In this document: positions 1 through 7,897 of the stretch, piece by piece
Numbering within the stretch: the stretch's first letter is position 1
How the letters are laid out: the number at the start of each line of letters is the position of its first letter
NCBI GenBank assembly: GCA_963653535.1
Contig: CAVJWU010000023.1
Location: 1-24,747 of the forward strand
Reading direction: 5' to 3'
DNA length: 24,747 nt
Source: UBA3210 sp963653535
GTDB lineage: Bacteria; Bacillota_I; Bacilli_A; RFN20; CAG-449
Position numbers and translations under genes: made by a program
The notes under the pieces: model-generated
What the model saw: only the letters and a program-made list of their open reading frames with translations
The model's database searches: none
What the model was told of the DNA's origin: nothing

Positions 1-52
1 TTTTAATCAAATAAGCATACATCCTATGGGGATTTGTTATTCATCAAGATCT

Positions 53-74
53 AATAACCACCCATATGGTTATT
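53..74 (-). terminator. weak hairpin at the end of the AAA-ATPase-like gene
   Basis: An 8-bp perfect inverted repeat (AATAACCA / TGGTTATT, 6-base loop) overlaps the first base of the stop codon of the gene that ends at 74. There is no U-run after the stem in the direction of that gene, so a classical intrinsic terminator is not supported. The rest of 1-73 shows no recognisable gene. Confidence 0.25.
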
Positions 75-1651
75 TACTTTTTCTCTATCATTTCTATTTT
101 TGATTCATGCTTTAAGGTTTTTGAATCATAATTGATGCCAATAAGCATCACTTTACCATGATAATCACCTAAAGTATCAATATATTCTTTACTCTTTATT
201 TGTTCTATAGCATTATCTACATTATCATCAGCTTTAAGTTCAATGATAAATGGAATATGATTATTATCTTTAGGCTTAAACATTAAGTCCGCTCTACCTT
301 TAGTAGTACTAGCTTCTTTAATAATTTCATAATATTTTTTAGCATAATAATAAGATATATAAACTATTATTCCTAGTACATCTTCTTTATTCTTATTAAA
401 GATTGTAGCTAATTCATTATGATTCTTATCGAGAGTTTCATTGATAAACTCTGTATCACCTTCTAAAGTCTTTTCAAGAAGAACTTTCGAAGATGAAATA
501 GGATTACAAATATCATTCCATTTCAACTTATTCATAGAAATGATGAATTCCTCTTTTATCTCATGATTTGGAATATAACATTTGCCACTTTCCTCATCAT
601 AAGCTAAGTATCCTAAATGAATTAGTACAGTAAGCGCTGCATCACTTGAATCAATATTAGTTAAATCATTATCAAATTTTCTAACATCAACATCGATTTC
701 TTCACCAGCAATCATACTTGTAATTAAATCTTTTAAAGCACCATTATCATAATTCATATATTCCATAATTGATTCTCTAGCAGATGTGTTAACCCAATGG
801 TCTTTACATTTTCTTGTAATAAGAGCCTCAACTACTGATTTAGGATTATATATATCATTACCATTTAATTTATAACCATCGTACCATGATTTAATCTCAT
901 TAAAATTCATATCATATTCAGTACATAGGGTTTTAGTTTCTTCTTCAGTAAATCCAAAATATAACTCAAGACCACAAGGATCTATCATATTATATTCTCT
1001 AAACATATTTAAAGCAGATTCACTTCTATATCTTTTTATAGGTAGTATTCCTGTCATATACACTAAATCAATACAACTAGAAACATTGCTTGATTTAAAT
1101 AGACTTCTTAATAAATCTACATATTCATTGCATAATTTAGTATTATCTTCTTGTTCTCTAAATATAACATCCCATTCATCAATTAAAAAGATGAATGTTT
1201 CATTTAATTCTGAATAAATCTTTGTAATTGCTTTTCTTGCAGTATTATCACTTCTTTTAAGAATATTAGGAAACTTTTCATTCAAATCTTCTAAAATTTC
1301 TTTTTGAACTTCATCGACAAATTTATTTTTATTTTTTAAATCAGTATATACACTAGCCATATCTATCCAAATAACATTATGTTTATTTAAATGATTTAAG
1401 TATGATTCATCATTAGAAATATCTAATTTATCAAATATTTCTTTAGAATTACATCCTTTAGAATAATAAGCATTAAGCATAGAAAGGGCCATAGTCTTAC
1501 CAAAACGACGAGGACGAGTGACACACATATATGAATCTTCAGTAAACAAAAGACTATTGCATTCTTTGATTAGCAATGATTTATCAATAAAAATTTTGTT
1601 GTTTTTATATCTTTCAAATTTTGAATTACCTAAATTTAAAAAATTAGACAT
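74..1651 (-). CDS. AAA-ATPase-like / PD-(D/E)XK nuclease-like protein (DUF1703 type)
   Basis: A 525-residue protein of the family with an N-terminal AAA-ATPase-like domain (PF09820 type) and a C-terminal PD-(D/E)XK nuclease-like domain (PF08011/DUF1703 type). The N-terminus carries the family's modified P-loop RPRRFGKT at residues 46-53. A Walker B-like strand, FIFLIDEWD, lies at about 153-161. Near the C-terminus the nuclease-like signature is GRAD (Asp455) followed by IIELK (Glu471, Lys473). Homologues are abundant, often multi-copy, in gut Bacillota and Bacteroidota. Their biological role is unknown; a defence or mobile-element role is speculation. The gene has a good ribosome binding site (AAAGGAGTG) before its ATG and looks monocistronic. 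It sits beside a possible IS remnant, which fits an accessory gene. Family assignment is firm from the motifs, function is not. Confidence 0.85.
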   Translation of the reverse strand: MSNFLNLGNSKFERYKNNKIFIDKSLLIKECNSLLFTEDSYMCVTRPRRFGKTMALSMLNAYYSKGCNSKEIFDKLDISNDESYLNHLNKHNVIWIDMASVYTDLKNKNKFVDEVQKEILEDLNEKFPNILKRSDNTARKAITKIYSELNETFIFLIDEWDVIFREQEDNTKLCNEYVDLLRSLFKSSNVSSCIDLVYMTGILPIKRYRSESALNMFREYNMIDPCGLELYFGFTEEETKTLCTEYDMNFNEIKSWYDGYKLNGNDIYNPKSVVEALITRKCKDHWVNTSARESIMEYMNYDNGALKDLITSMIAGEEIDVDVRKFDNDLTNIDSSDAALTVLIHLGYLAYDEESGKCYIPNHEIKEEFIISMNKLKWNDICNPISSSKVLLEKTLEGDTEFINETLDKNHNELATIFNKNKEDVLGIIVYISYYYAKKYYEIIKEASTTKGRADLMFKPKDNNHIPFIIELKADDNVDNAIEQIKSKEYIDTLGDYHGKVMLIGINYDSKTLKHESKIEMIEKK

Positions 1652-1679
1652 AAAGTATCACACTCCTTTCGAAATCTTA

Positions 1680-1685
1680 ATTATA
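1680..1685 (-). promoter_or_regulatory. -10 element for the AAA-ATPase-like gene
   Basis: A perfect TATAAT on the minus strand lies about 28 bases upstream of the start codon, with AAAGGAGTG between them. No good -35 is visible at the right distance, so only the -10 is proposed. Confidence 0.4.
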
Positions 1686-1763
1686 TTTTAACATATTTAT
1701 TTTTTAATTGTAAGATTTTAGTCTCGGCCATTATTTATAAGGCATAAAAAAGAAGATAATAAT

Positions 1764-1836
1764 GAAGTGAACCCAAAAATTAGACCGAGGAAGCGGAAAT
1801 ACTTAAGTGGTTTGCTTCAACGAAAACGCCATTCTA
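1764..1836. mobile_element. possible IS3-family end remnant
   Basis: The stretch at 1768-1785 reads TGAACCCAAAAATTAGAC, which resembles the terminal inverted repeats of IS3/IS150-type elements as I recall them. About 50 bases follow before the last codon of the endA-like gene, with no transposase coding capacity. If the resemblance is real, this is a leftover end of a deleted element that pointed into the endA side. No partner end is visible in the window. Confidence 0.3.
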
Positions 1837-2826
1837 TTATGCAATAAATTCGTTATAGTAAGATGTATCCCAAATTTTATAAATCCAGGATTCATGATCA
1901 ATAAAAGGATTGCGATTATTTTGTAATTTATATACTTCTTCATTACGTAATATTTCTTTTTCAGAAACTGGATCAATCTTACACCAAGAAATATAAGTAT
2001 CAATTGCGAAAGAAGTTAAATAAGGAAATGATCCTTTAAAAACAACTTCCGCGCCGCTTCCCCATGAGCCTACCTTATTCATATATCTAACCGCGAAATA
2101 TAAATAGCTTCGAGCAAAATCACCTTTATATTCATCAAGAACTTCAAAAACAGTTCCAGAATAATAAACGCTTGTACAAATTCCTAATTTAGAACCATTT
2201 TCAGTTGTTTTAGTTATTGAACCTACATTTCCATGAGGATAATTATTCCTTATATTATTTACATATCCATCAGTTGGATAAAGATGAAATAAATCAGCTT
2301 TCATCGGAGATTGTTCTTTAAACCATGATTGAGGAATGGTATGTTCGCGGTTATAGCTATCTCCTTCTTTTTTATAATTCGCGCCTTGTTTACTACCGCC
2401 GCATTCATATTCATAATTTGAATACATATCGTAGATAATATTGGTCGTTCCTGGTTTAATATCCGTCGTTTTAAAAGCTGTCCAAGCTCCTTTATAAGTA
2501 ACATCTTTAGTATCTTTCGATATTACATTATAAATAGAAGTCATAAAATCTTCCCCTTCTAAAGAAGTATTAACGTTACTGTAATATAAAGTATCATTAT
2601 TTTCATGAGTATTTATTTTATTTTTTGAACTCGACGAACTTAATTCACTACTAGACGAACTTATTTTTTCACTCGAATTTTCTTCACTATTTGATGATTC
2701 ACTAGTTGATGAACTTATGACTTCGTCACTAGAAAAAGATTCTTTACTTGAAGAAGAAGTTTGCGAGCAAGAAACAAATGTAGTTATTAAGCTTAAAGCT
2801 AATAAGAAATTCTTTTTATTTTTCAT
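1837..2826 (-). CDS. secreted endonuclease I (EndA family) lipoprotein
   Basis: A 329-residue predicted lipoprotein nuclease. It has a short basic N-terminus, a hydrophobic core and a lipobox-like FVSC with Cys20 as the likely lipidation site. A Ser/Glu-rich stalk follows at about 21-67. The nuclease domain of the endonuclease I family (PF04231 type) runs from about 90 to 320. It contains REHTIPQSWF (160-169) and DLFHLYPTDG (178-187) followed by a conserved Asn/Arg/His stretch to about 199, as expected for the family's metal-dependent site. The likely role is degradation of DNA outside the membrane, for nutrition or surface hygiene; this is inferred from the family. The start codon lies 21 bases after the upstream pepP stop with GGGGGA as ribosome binding site, so the gene is probably read with yigZ-mrp-pepP. 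No convincing terminator follows it. Confidence 0.9.
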   Translation of the reverse strand: MKNKKNFLLALSLITTFVSCSQTSSSSKESFSSDEVISSSTSESSNSEENSSEKISSSSSELSSSSSKNKINTHENNDTLYYSNVNTSLEGEDFMTSIYNVISKDTKDVTYKGAWTAFKTTDIKPGTTNIIYDMYSNYEYECGGSKQGANYKKEGDSYNREHTIPQSWFKEQSPMKADLFHLYPTDGYVNNIRNNYPHGNVGSITKTTENGSKLGICTSVYYSGTVFEVLDEYKGDFARSYLYFAVRYMNKVGSWGSGAEVVFKGSFPYLTSFAIDTYISWCKIDPVSEKEILRNEEVYKLQNNRNPFIDHESWIYKIWDTSYYNEFIA

Positions 2827-2847
2827 AAATCCCCCGTCGAAAAAATA

Positions 2848-4095
2848 TTATCTTTTAAATTGAGCCATATATGCTTCAATATCACTAACTTCTTTAATAA
2901 TATCTTGTGAAAGATTAATATTTCCTTCACTTGTTAATAAGATATCATCTTCGATACGTACTCCAATACCTAATTCTTCAAAATATAACCCTGGTTCGCA
3001 AGAAATGATCATCCCTGGAACTAAAGCTTCATTGTATGAAGGATATGGATCGTGTGTATCTAAACCAATATGATGAGAAATACCATGGAAATAATATTTT
3101 TTAATTTCATCTTTTTCTTTAATTAAACCATGTTTAAGACATTCTGAAGCTAAATATTCAACTGTTTTATTTTGTAAACTTCTTAAAGTTTCACCAGGTT
3201 TAATACAAGAAATAATATATTTATTACATCCTAAAACAATTTCATATATTTCTTTTTCTTTTCCTTTATAGACCCCGTCACAAGGATAAGTTCTTGAAAT
3301 ATCCGCATGATATTTATGAAATTCTGCGCCTAAATCAAGTAAGATCATTCCATCTTTCTTTAAAGGTTCATTATCAGAAGAATAATGTAAAGTCGCCGCA
3401 TTTTTTCCACTTGCTGCGATAGTCGCAAATGAGGTATCTGAGTTACCTAACGCTCTAATTGTACCTTCAAATAAGCCTCTAACTTCGTTTTCATAATTTA
3501 AAGAAGATAAATTTTCCATCACTTTATTTAAAGCCTTGTTAGTGATTTCTACAGCTTTTTTAAATTCTTCAATTTCATAATCTTCTTTAATTCCTCTTAA
3601 ACGGGTAATTAAAGGATAAACATCTTTAATATTCTTTGAATAATCAATTCCATTAACTAAATCTTTAAGTTTATAACCGAAATGAACTTGGCCTTCAAAA
3701 TCAATTTTTTCTAAGTCTAAATAGATATTTTTAAATGATTTTTTATTGACTAATTTAATTAAATCACTATTAAATTCATCTAAATAATGAATATCATCAA
3801 TTCCTGAAATTTCGCTAGCTTCATCCTTATATAAAGAAGCGCCAATCCATTTAATTAAAGTTTCATCATTTTTAGCGATATATAAACTAGTTTTAATTTC
3901 ACCTTTTAATTTAGAAATAACTAAATAAACGTTATCTTGATCAATTCCGGTTAAATAATAAAAGTTAGTATTAACCTTAAAAGGATAACTTTCATCATAT
4001 GACATTTGTTTTAAAGCACCAGAATAAAGTACTACGATAGATTTATCATCAAGTACATTAATTAATTTTTCTCTATTTAATGTATATTTATTCAT
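2848..4095 (-). CDS. pepP: Xaa-Pro aminopeptidase (M24B family)
   Basis: A metallo-aminopeptidase that removes an N-terminal residue ahead of proline; cytoplasmic. It has an N-terminal creatinase/AMP_N-like domain (about 1-165) and a C-terminal pita-bread domain. The five metal ligands are visible, numbered from the ATG: Asp254 in ILLDLG, Asp265 in HADISR, His341 in GISHH, Glu367 in ISCEPG and Glu382 in VRIEDD. The open frame reaches a TTG at 4101, but an AGGAG at 4105-4109 sits 9 bases before the ATG at 4095, which I prefer (415 residues). That start overlaps the upstream mrp stop by 8 bases, so translation is probably coupled. Family assignment is secure; exact substrate range is not determinable. 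Confidence 0.93.
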   Translation of the reverse strand: MNKYTLNREKLINVLDDKSIVVLYSGALKQMSYDESYPFKVNTNFYYLTGIDQDNVYLVISKLKGEIKTSLYIAKNDETLIKWIGASLYKDEASEISGIDDIHYLDEFNSDLIKLVNKKSFKNIYLDLEKIDFEGQVHFGYKLKDLVNGIDYSKNIKDVYPLITRLRGIKEDYEIEEFKKAVEITNKALNKVMENLSSLNYENEVRGLFEGTIRALGNSDTSFATIAASGKNAATLHYSSDNEPLKKDGMILLDLGAEFHKYHADISRTYPCDGVYKGKEKEIYEIVLGCNKYIISCIKPGETLRSLQNKTVEYLASECLKHGLIKEKDEIKKYYFHGISHHIGLDTHDPYPSYNEALVPGMIISCEPGLYFEELGIGVRIEDDILLTSEGNINLSQDIIKEVSDIEAYMAQFKR

Positions 4096-4954
4096 AATCA
4101 ATTTCTCCTAATAATTCGTTAATAGAAGTCGCTAAATCATCTAAATAATCTTTTGAAAAATCTTCAATACAACCTTTATCAACTAAAGTATTTATCTCTT
4201 GATCAAAAGGAATTCTTCCTAGTAATGGATAAGAATATTTTTCTTCAATCTCTTCTTTTGAATGATTACCAAAAACATAAATTTTTTCTTCGCAATTAGG
4301 GCAAACAACATAAGACATATTTTCAACTAATCCAAGTAGAGGTATATCCATCGTTTCTGCCATATGGATAGATTTTTTTACAATTAACGAAACTAATTCT
4401 TGCGGAGTAGTAACCATAATAATTCCTCCAAGAGGAATTTGTTGGAAAATAGTTAAGCTTACATCACTAGTTCCAGGAGGCATATCAATTAATAAAACAT
4501 CTAATTTTTCCCAACGAACATCTTTATAGAATTGTCCAATTAAAGAAGAAATCATACTGCCTCTCCAAACAATAGGATCTTCATCATTATCGAGTAACAT
4601 ATTTGTTGTAATAATCTTAATACCTTTTTTAGAAACATAAGGTAAAATTAAACCATTATCTTGATATGCTTTATCTTTTATTCCAAATGATTTACCCATA
4701 CTAGGACCAGTAATATCCGCGTCTAGAATACCAACCTTTAAGCCTAAAGAATTAAGTTTAACCGCAAGTAAAGATGTGACTAATGATTTACCTACGCCAC
4801 CTTTTCCTGAAATAACTCCTAAAACTAATTTAATATGAGATTTATCATTTAATTCAAAATAAGGTATTTTCTTTTTTCCTGAGCAACCTTCACAGTTTCC
4901 TGAGCATTCTGAAGAACAATTTCCAGAACAACTTTCACATTTATTTTCTTCCAT
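4088..4954 (-). CDS. mrp: Mrp/NBP35-type P-loop ATPase, Fe-S cluster carrier
   Basis: A 288-residue cytosolic ATPase of the Mrp/ApbC/Nbp35 group, whose members carry and deliver iron-sulfur clusters. The deviant Walker A GKGGVGKS is at 50-57, with DADITGPSM at about 78-86 and LIDMPPGTSD at about 155-164. A CPNC pair (Cys218, Cys221) is the expected site for a cluster bridging two subunits. The first 25 residues are an unusually Cys-rich head with Cys6, 9, 13, 17, 21 and 24, reminiscent of the N-terminal cluster-binding extension of Nbp35 proteins. The ribosome binding site AAAGGTG is placed well before the ATG, and only one base separates this gene from the yigZ stop. Which apoproteins it serves cannot be read from context. 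Confidence 0.92.
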   Translation of the reverse strand: MEENKCESCSGNCSSECSGNCEGCSGKKKIPYFELNDKSHIKLVLGVISGKGGVGKSLVTSLLAVKLNSLGLKVGILDADITGPSMGKSFGIKDKAYQDNGLILPYVSKKGIKIITTNMLLDNDEDPIVWRGSMISSLIGQFYKDVRWEKLDVLLIDMPPGTSDVSLTIFQQIPLGGIIMVTTPQELVSLIVKKSIHMAETMDIPLLGLVENMSYVVCPNCEEKIYVFGNHSKEEIEEKYSYPLLGRIPFDQEINTLVDKGCIEDFSKDYLDDLATSINELLGEIDYE

Positions 4955-4955
4955 G

Positions 4956-5555
4956 TTAATTCACCTTTCTAAATACTATTTTTGTGCCAACTTCATTAAC
5001 CTTAATATCCCCATTAGTAATATCATTTAATTCGCATATATCTAATGATATAAAAGCATAATGAATAATTATTTTTTCTTCATAATCAACATTCTCAATT
5101 ATACCATCTTTTAGTAAATAATTTCTTAATGAATCAAAATATTTATAATCTGTTTCAATTTCAAACATCTTATATTCAATAACTTCATATTTTATCGCTT
5201 TTTCATAAACTCCTTTCGAAGTATCAACATAAGCTCTTAGAAGACCTCCAGCACCTAATTTAATTCCTCCAAAGTATCTAATTACCACTAAAATTACATT
5301 CTCTAATTTAACATTATTTAAAAATTCTAAGATAGGTCGACCAGCTGTTCCACTTGGTTCACCATCATCAGAAGATTTTTCTTTGCCGTTAACTTTATAA
5401 GCGTAACAATAATGGGTAGCTTTAGGATATTCTTTATTTAAATCTTTAAGAATATTCTTTACTTCACTTTCATCATTTAAAGGAAGTAAAACGCCGATAA
5501 AACGCGATTTATTGATTACTATTTCATTTACATATTTTTCTTTTATTTGATACAT
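4956..5555 (-). CDS. yigZ: YigZ/IMPACT family protein (UPF0029)
   Basis: A 199-residue protein of the YigZ/IMPACT family. The signature is visible: SDDGEPSGTAGRPILE near residue 60-80, followed by YFGGIKLGAGGLLRAY at about 95-110. A second, smaller C-terminal domain (about 135-199) has the length expected for bacterial members. Its biochemical role is poorly known; homologues of mammalian IMPACT are linked to translation control, but no function is established for bacterial ones. It is the first gene of the yigZ-mrp-pepP-endA string and is transcribed away from the CPBP protease gene. The ribosome binding site is weak (purine-rich AAAGAAAAATG region), so the start is less certain than for its neighbours. 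Confidence 0.9.
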   Translation of the reverse strand: MYQIKEKYVNEIVINKSRFIGVLLPLNDESEVKNILKDLNKEYPKATHYCYAYKVNGKEKSSDDGEPSGTAGRPILEFLNNVKLENVILVVIRYFGGIKLGAGGLLRAYVDTSKGVYEKAIKYEVIEYKMFEIETDYKYFDSLRNYLLKDGIIENVDYEEKIIIHYAFISLDICELNDITNGDIKVNEVGTKIVFRKVN

Positions 5556-5711
5556 AATTTCATTTTTCTTTATTTAACATTTTCTTAAGGAGAAGTTTTC
5601 TTAAGCACTAATATTATATAAAAATATTTCACCTTTAAAAAGATAAAATTTACTATTTATTAATAGCCTTTTTTTAGTGCTTAGTATAAAATAACTGCGA
5701 GGTGTAAAAAT
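5556..5711. promoter_or_regulatory. divergent promoter region with a 10-bp inverted repeat
   Basis: This gap separates yigZ (minus) and the CPBP gene (plus). Two copies of TTAGTGCTTA in opposite orientation lie at 5602-5611 (minus strand) and 5674-5683 (plus strand). The left copy sits immediately downstream of a minus-strand TATAAT at 5613-5618, near the expected start of transcription. The right copy sits just upstream of a plus-strand TATAAA at 5685-5690. A direct repeat TTTTCTTAAG occurs at 5580-5589 and 5596-5605. The placement suggests operators for one dimeric or looping regulator; this is inference. The plus-strand -10 leaves a very short leader before the GAGGTG at 5699-5704, so its assignment is uncertain. 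Confidence 0.4.
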
Positions 5712-6494
5712 ATGGAATTCAATAAAAAAAATGAATCAGGTGTTATTGAAATACCTTTATATCAAAATTTAATTTTATTTTTAACTGGTTGGTTAGGTTT
5801 ATCAATATTTTCTACAATAATTTCAGTAATTATAACTTCAATTATCGATACTTCTAGCGCATCAGCATCACTAGTAACAACTTTAAATGTCATCGTTAAT
5901 GTCGGATCATATTCTTTATTATTAATTAGCTTATTATTTATTCTTGGTCGAGATCTAATTAAAAGAATATTTATCGATTATACAAAAATAAGAAAAATAC
6001 TTTTCGGACTCTTATTTGGAGCAATAGTTATTCTCGCTCAAATATTAGTTAATAGCCTAATACAAACGCTTGCACCTAATACTCCATCCAATGAGAATCA
6101 ATCTGCGATAGTTGTAATGGTTCATTCACAACCTATATTAATGTTTATCGCAGTAGTAATACTCGCTCCAATATGTGAAGAAGTTACTTATCGATTAGGT
6201 TTATTTGGTGCTTTATATAAAAAGAATAGAATTCTTGCTCATATAGTATCTGCTTTATTCTTTGGTTTATTACATTCAATCTTCCTTTCAAGTAAGATAT
6301 TTACTGCAACAGGAGAACAAATGATTACTGAATTACTAAATTTACCTTCTTATATTATTTCAGGTTTAATATTCTCAATTGCTTACGAAAAAGAACAATC
6401 CTTAACTACATCAATAACTGCACATATGACAAATAATTTATTATCATATTTGAGCGTATTATTAATTCAATCTCAATTTATAATTTTAAGATAA
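5712..6494 (+). CDS. CPBP family intramembrane metalloprotease (Abi/CAAX protease-like)
   Basis: A 260-residue integral membrane protein with about seven to eight hydrophobic segments. It shows the three CPBP motifs: EEVTYR (Glu156, Glu157, Arg161), FFGLLH with His188, and HMTNN with His238 and Asn242. These residues are the expected glutamyl/metal site of the Rce1-like intramembrane protease fold. Family members include CAAX-type proteases and bacteriocin-immunity proteins, but no bacteriocin gene is next to this one, so the substrate is unknown. It starts with a GAGGTG ribosome binding site and ends at a strong terminator, so it is a one-gene unit transcribed divergently from yigZ. Confidence 0.9.
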   Translation: MEFNKKNESGVIEIPLYQNLILFLTGWLGLSIFSTIISVIITSIIDTSSASASLVTTLNVIVNVGSYSLLLISLLFILGRDLIKRIFIDYTKIRKILFGLLFGAIVILAQILVNSLIQTLAPNTPSNENQSAIVVMVHSQPILMFIAVVILAPICEEVTYRLGLFGALYKKNRILAHIVSALFFGLLHSIFLSSKIFTATGEQMITELLNLPSYIISGLIFSIAYEKEQSLTTSITAHMTNNLLSYLSVLLIQSQFIILR

Positions 6495-6515
6495 GCGTTG
6501 AAAAACGCTTTTTTT
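6494..6515 (+). terminator. intrinsic terminator of the CPBP gene
   Basis: A 6-bp stem AGCGTT / AACGCT with a GAAA tetraloop, starting at the last base of the stop codon, followed by seven T. Confidence 0.9.
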
Positions 6516-6563
6516 AATTTTAATTTAACGTTGATAATTATAAAATAATCTAAGAGGTCACTT

Positions 6564-7403
6564 ATGAAAGAAAAATCTTATCAATTTATTAATGGGTTCA
6601 CATTAAAAATCATCGGCTATATTTCTATGATTATCGATCATTTTATGGTTGTTTTAATTACGTTAAATAAACAAAATAATTTATCCTGGTACAATGAAAC
6701 TACTTATACTATTTTTCGAATAATCGGTCGATTTAGTTTTATTATCTTTTGTTTCTTACTAGTTGAAGGAATGATTCATACTAAATCACCTATTAAATAT
6801 CTCGCTCGATTATTAGCTATTTCTCTAGCGATGGATATAGCTTATTTTATTTTATTTAAACAATATATCGGCAATCCAATTACCACTTTATTTGTTGGGG
6901 GATTAATAGTTTATTTTTTAGAGAAGACACCTAAGTATTTTAAATTATTATCTTTAATACCAATAAGTGTCACAATCTTAACCGCCTTAGACATCATTCC
7001 TTTAAAATTTGATTATAATCTATATGGAATATGTACGATTATAATATTTTATCTTGGTTATAAATTAAGTAATCTAATCGCGAAGAATTCAATAATTCTT
7101 CAAGGATTAGATGAAGATACATTTATGAATTCAAGTTATTTTCTCACTTTCAAAAACGCAACTCAATCTATTTTATTTATTACTTATTCTTTAATTATTT
7201 ATTTCTTAAATCCCGTATGGAATTCGCACGGACTATTCTCTAATATGATGTCCATTCAAATTTATTCGATATTCACCTGTATCCTATTTATGTTCTATAA
7301 CGGACAAAGAGGATATAACGCGAAATGGTTTAAGTATTCTTCTTACTTATTTTTCCCTTTACATATGGTAATTCTTTACCTTATAATTTATTTCTTGATA
7401 TAA
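6564..7403 (+). CDS. TraX-like multi-pass membrane protein (first copy)
   Basis: A 279-residue membrane protein with about nine hydrophobic segments. It resembles the TraX family (PF05857 type): an early segment ending in MIIDH, an IIGR element starting the next segment, LVEG at its end, and FFPLH in the last segment. The F-plasmid TraX acetylates the N-terminus of pilin; chromosomal Bacillota homologues are uncharacterised, and acyl transfer to a surface molecule is only a guess here. It has an AGAGGT ribosome binding site and is followed after 23 bases by trxA, so the two are probably co-transcribed. A second, diverged protein with the same signature lies at 8069-8893. Confidence 0.75.
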   Translation: MKEKSYQFINGFTLKIIGYISMIIDHFMVVLITLNKQNNLSWYNETTYTIFRIIGRFSFIIFCFLLVEGMIHTKSPIKYLARLLAISLAMDIAYFILFKQYIGNPITTLFVGGLIVYFLEKTPKYFKLLSLIPISVTILTALDIIPLKFDYNLYGICTIIIFYLGYKLSNLIAKNSIILQGLDEDTFMNSSYFLTFKNATQSILFITYSLIIYFLNPVWNSHGLFSNMMSIQIYSIFTCILFMFYNGQRGYNAKWFKYSSYLFFPLHMVILYLIIYFLI

Positions 7404-7426
7404 TCAAGTTAGAAAGGAACTAAATT

Positions 7427-7744
7427 ATGCATACACAAGTTGAATCTATTTCCCAATACGATGAATTAATTAAAGAAGGCTTCGTCTTAGTTGACTTTTG
7501 GGCTCCATGGTGTGGACCTTGTAGAATGCTTGCTCCTCAACTCGAAGAAGCTGAAGAAGATGAAAAATTAAAAGATGTTAAAGTCTTAAAAGTAAATGTT
7601 GATGATTTACACGAAATCGCTTCTAGATATGGCATTCAATCAATTCCAACATTAATCTTATTAAAAGATGGAGAACTAAGAAAAACAAATGTAGGTTATA
7701 TTCCTTCATCAGATATTGTTGATTTCGTCGTTAATAATAAATAG
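7427..7744 (+). CDS. trxA: thioredoxin
   Basis: A 105-residue cytosolic thioredoxin, the usual length. The redox-active site WCGPC is at residues 28-32 and the cis-proline loop SIPT lies near residue 75. It reduces disulfides in client proteins using electrons from a thioredoxin reductase, which is not encoded in this window. The ribosome binding site GAAAGGAAC is well placed. It follows the first TraX-like gene by 23 bases and has a hairpin just after its stop, which suggests it closes that unit. Confidence 0.96.
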   Translation: MHTQVESISQYDELIKEGFVLVDFWAPWCGPCRMLAPQLEEAEEDEKLKDVKVLKVNVDDLHEIASRYGIQSIPTLILLKDGELRKTNVGYIPSSDIVDFVVNNK

Positions 7745-7770
7745 TCTGCTAGTCAGACTATTTATTTTCT
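7740..7770 (+). terminator. hairpin after trxA
   Basis: A perfect 9-bp inverted repeat AATAGTCTG / CAGACTATT with a 5-base loop overlaps the trxA stop codon. The following stretch is T-rich (TATTTTCT) but interrupted, so termination may be partial. Confidence 0.65.
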
Positions 7771-7851
7771 AAGATATCTTATCTAAAGCCTCGAAGAAAT
7801 GAAGTAATATAACAATTTTTAAAAAAAAATTATCAAATTTTAAAAAAATAC

Positions 7852-7879
7852 TTGCAATATAAAAATACTAGTGTATAAT
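7852..7879 (+). promoter_or_regulatory. promoter of tRNA-Gly
   Basis: TTGCAA at 7852-7857 and a perfect TATAAT at 7874-7879 are separated by 16 bases, about 20 bases ahead of the mature tRNA 5' end. Upstream is an A/T-tract region like an UP element. Confidence 0.8.
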
Positions 7880-7897
7880 TATACTTGCTTGTGACAT

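Noticed and set aside
1803..2003. Minus-strand open frame of 66 residues
   Set aside because: Overlaps the intact endA gene in another frame, has no family resemblance and no ribosome binding site.
2301..2504. Minus-strand open frame of 67 residues inside endA
   Set aside because: Out-of-frame shadow of the nuclease gene.
5712..6494. CPBP protease as bacteriocin immunity protein
   Set aside because: No bacteriocin precursor or export gene nearby; only the family link exists.
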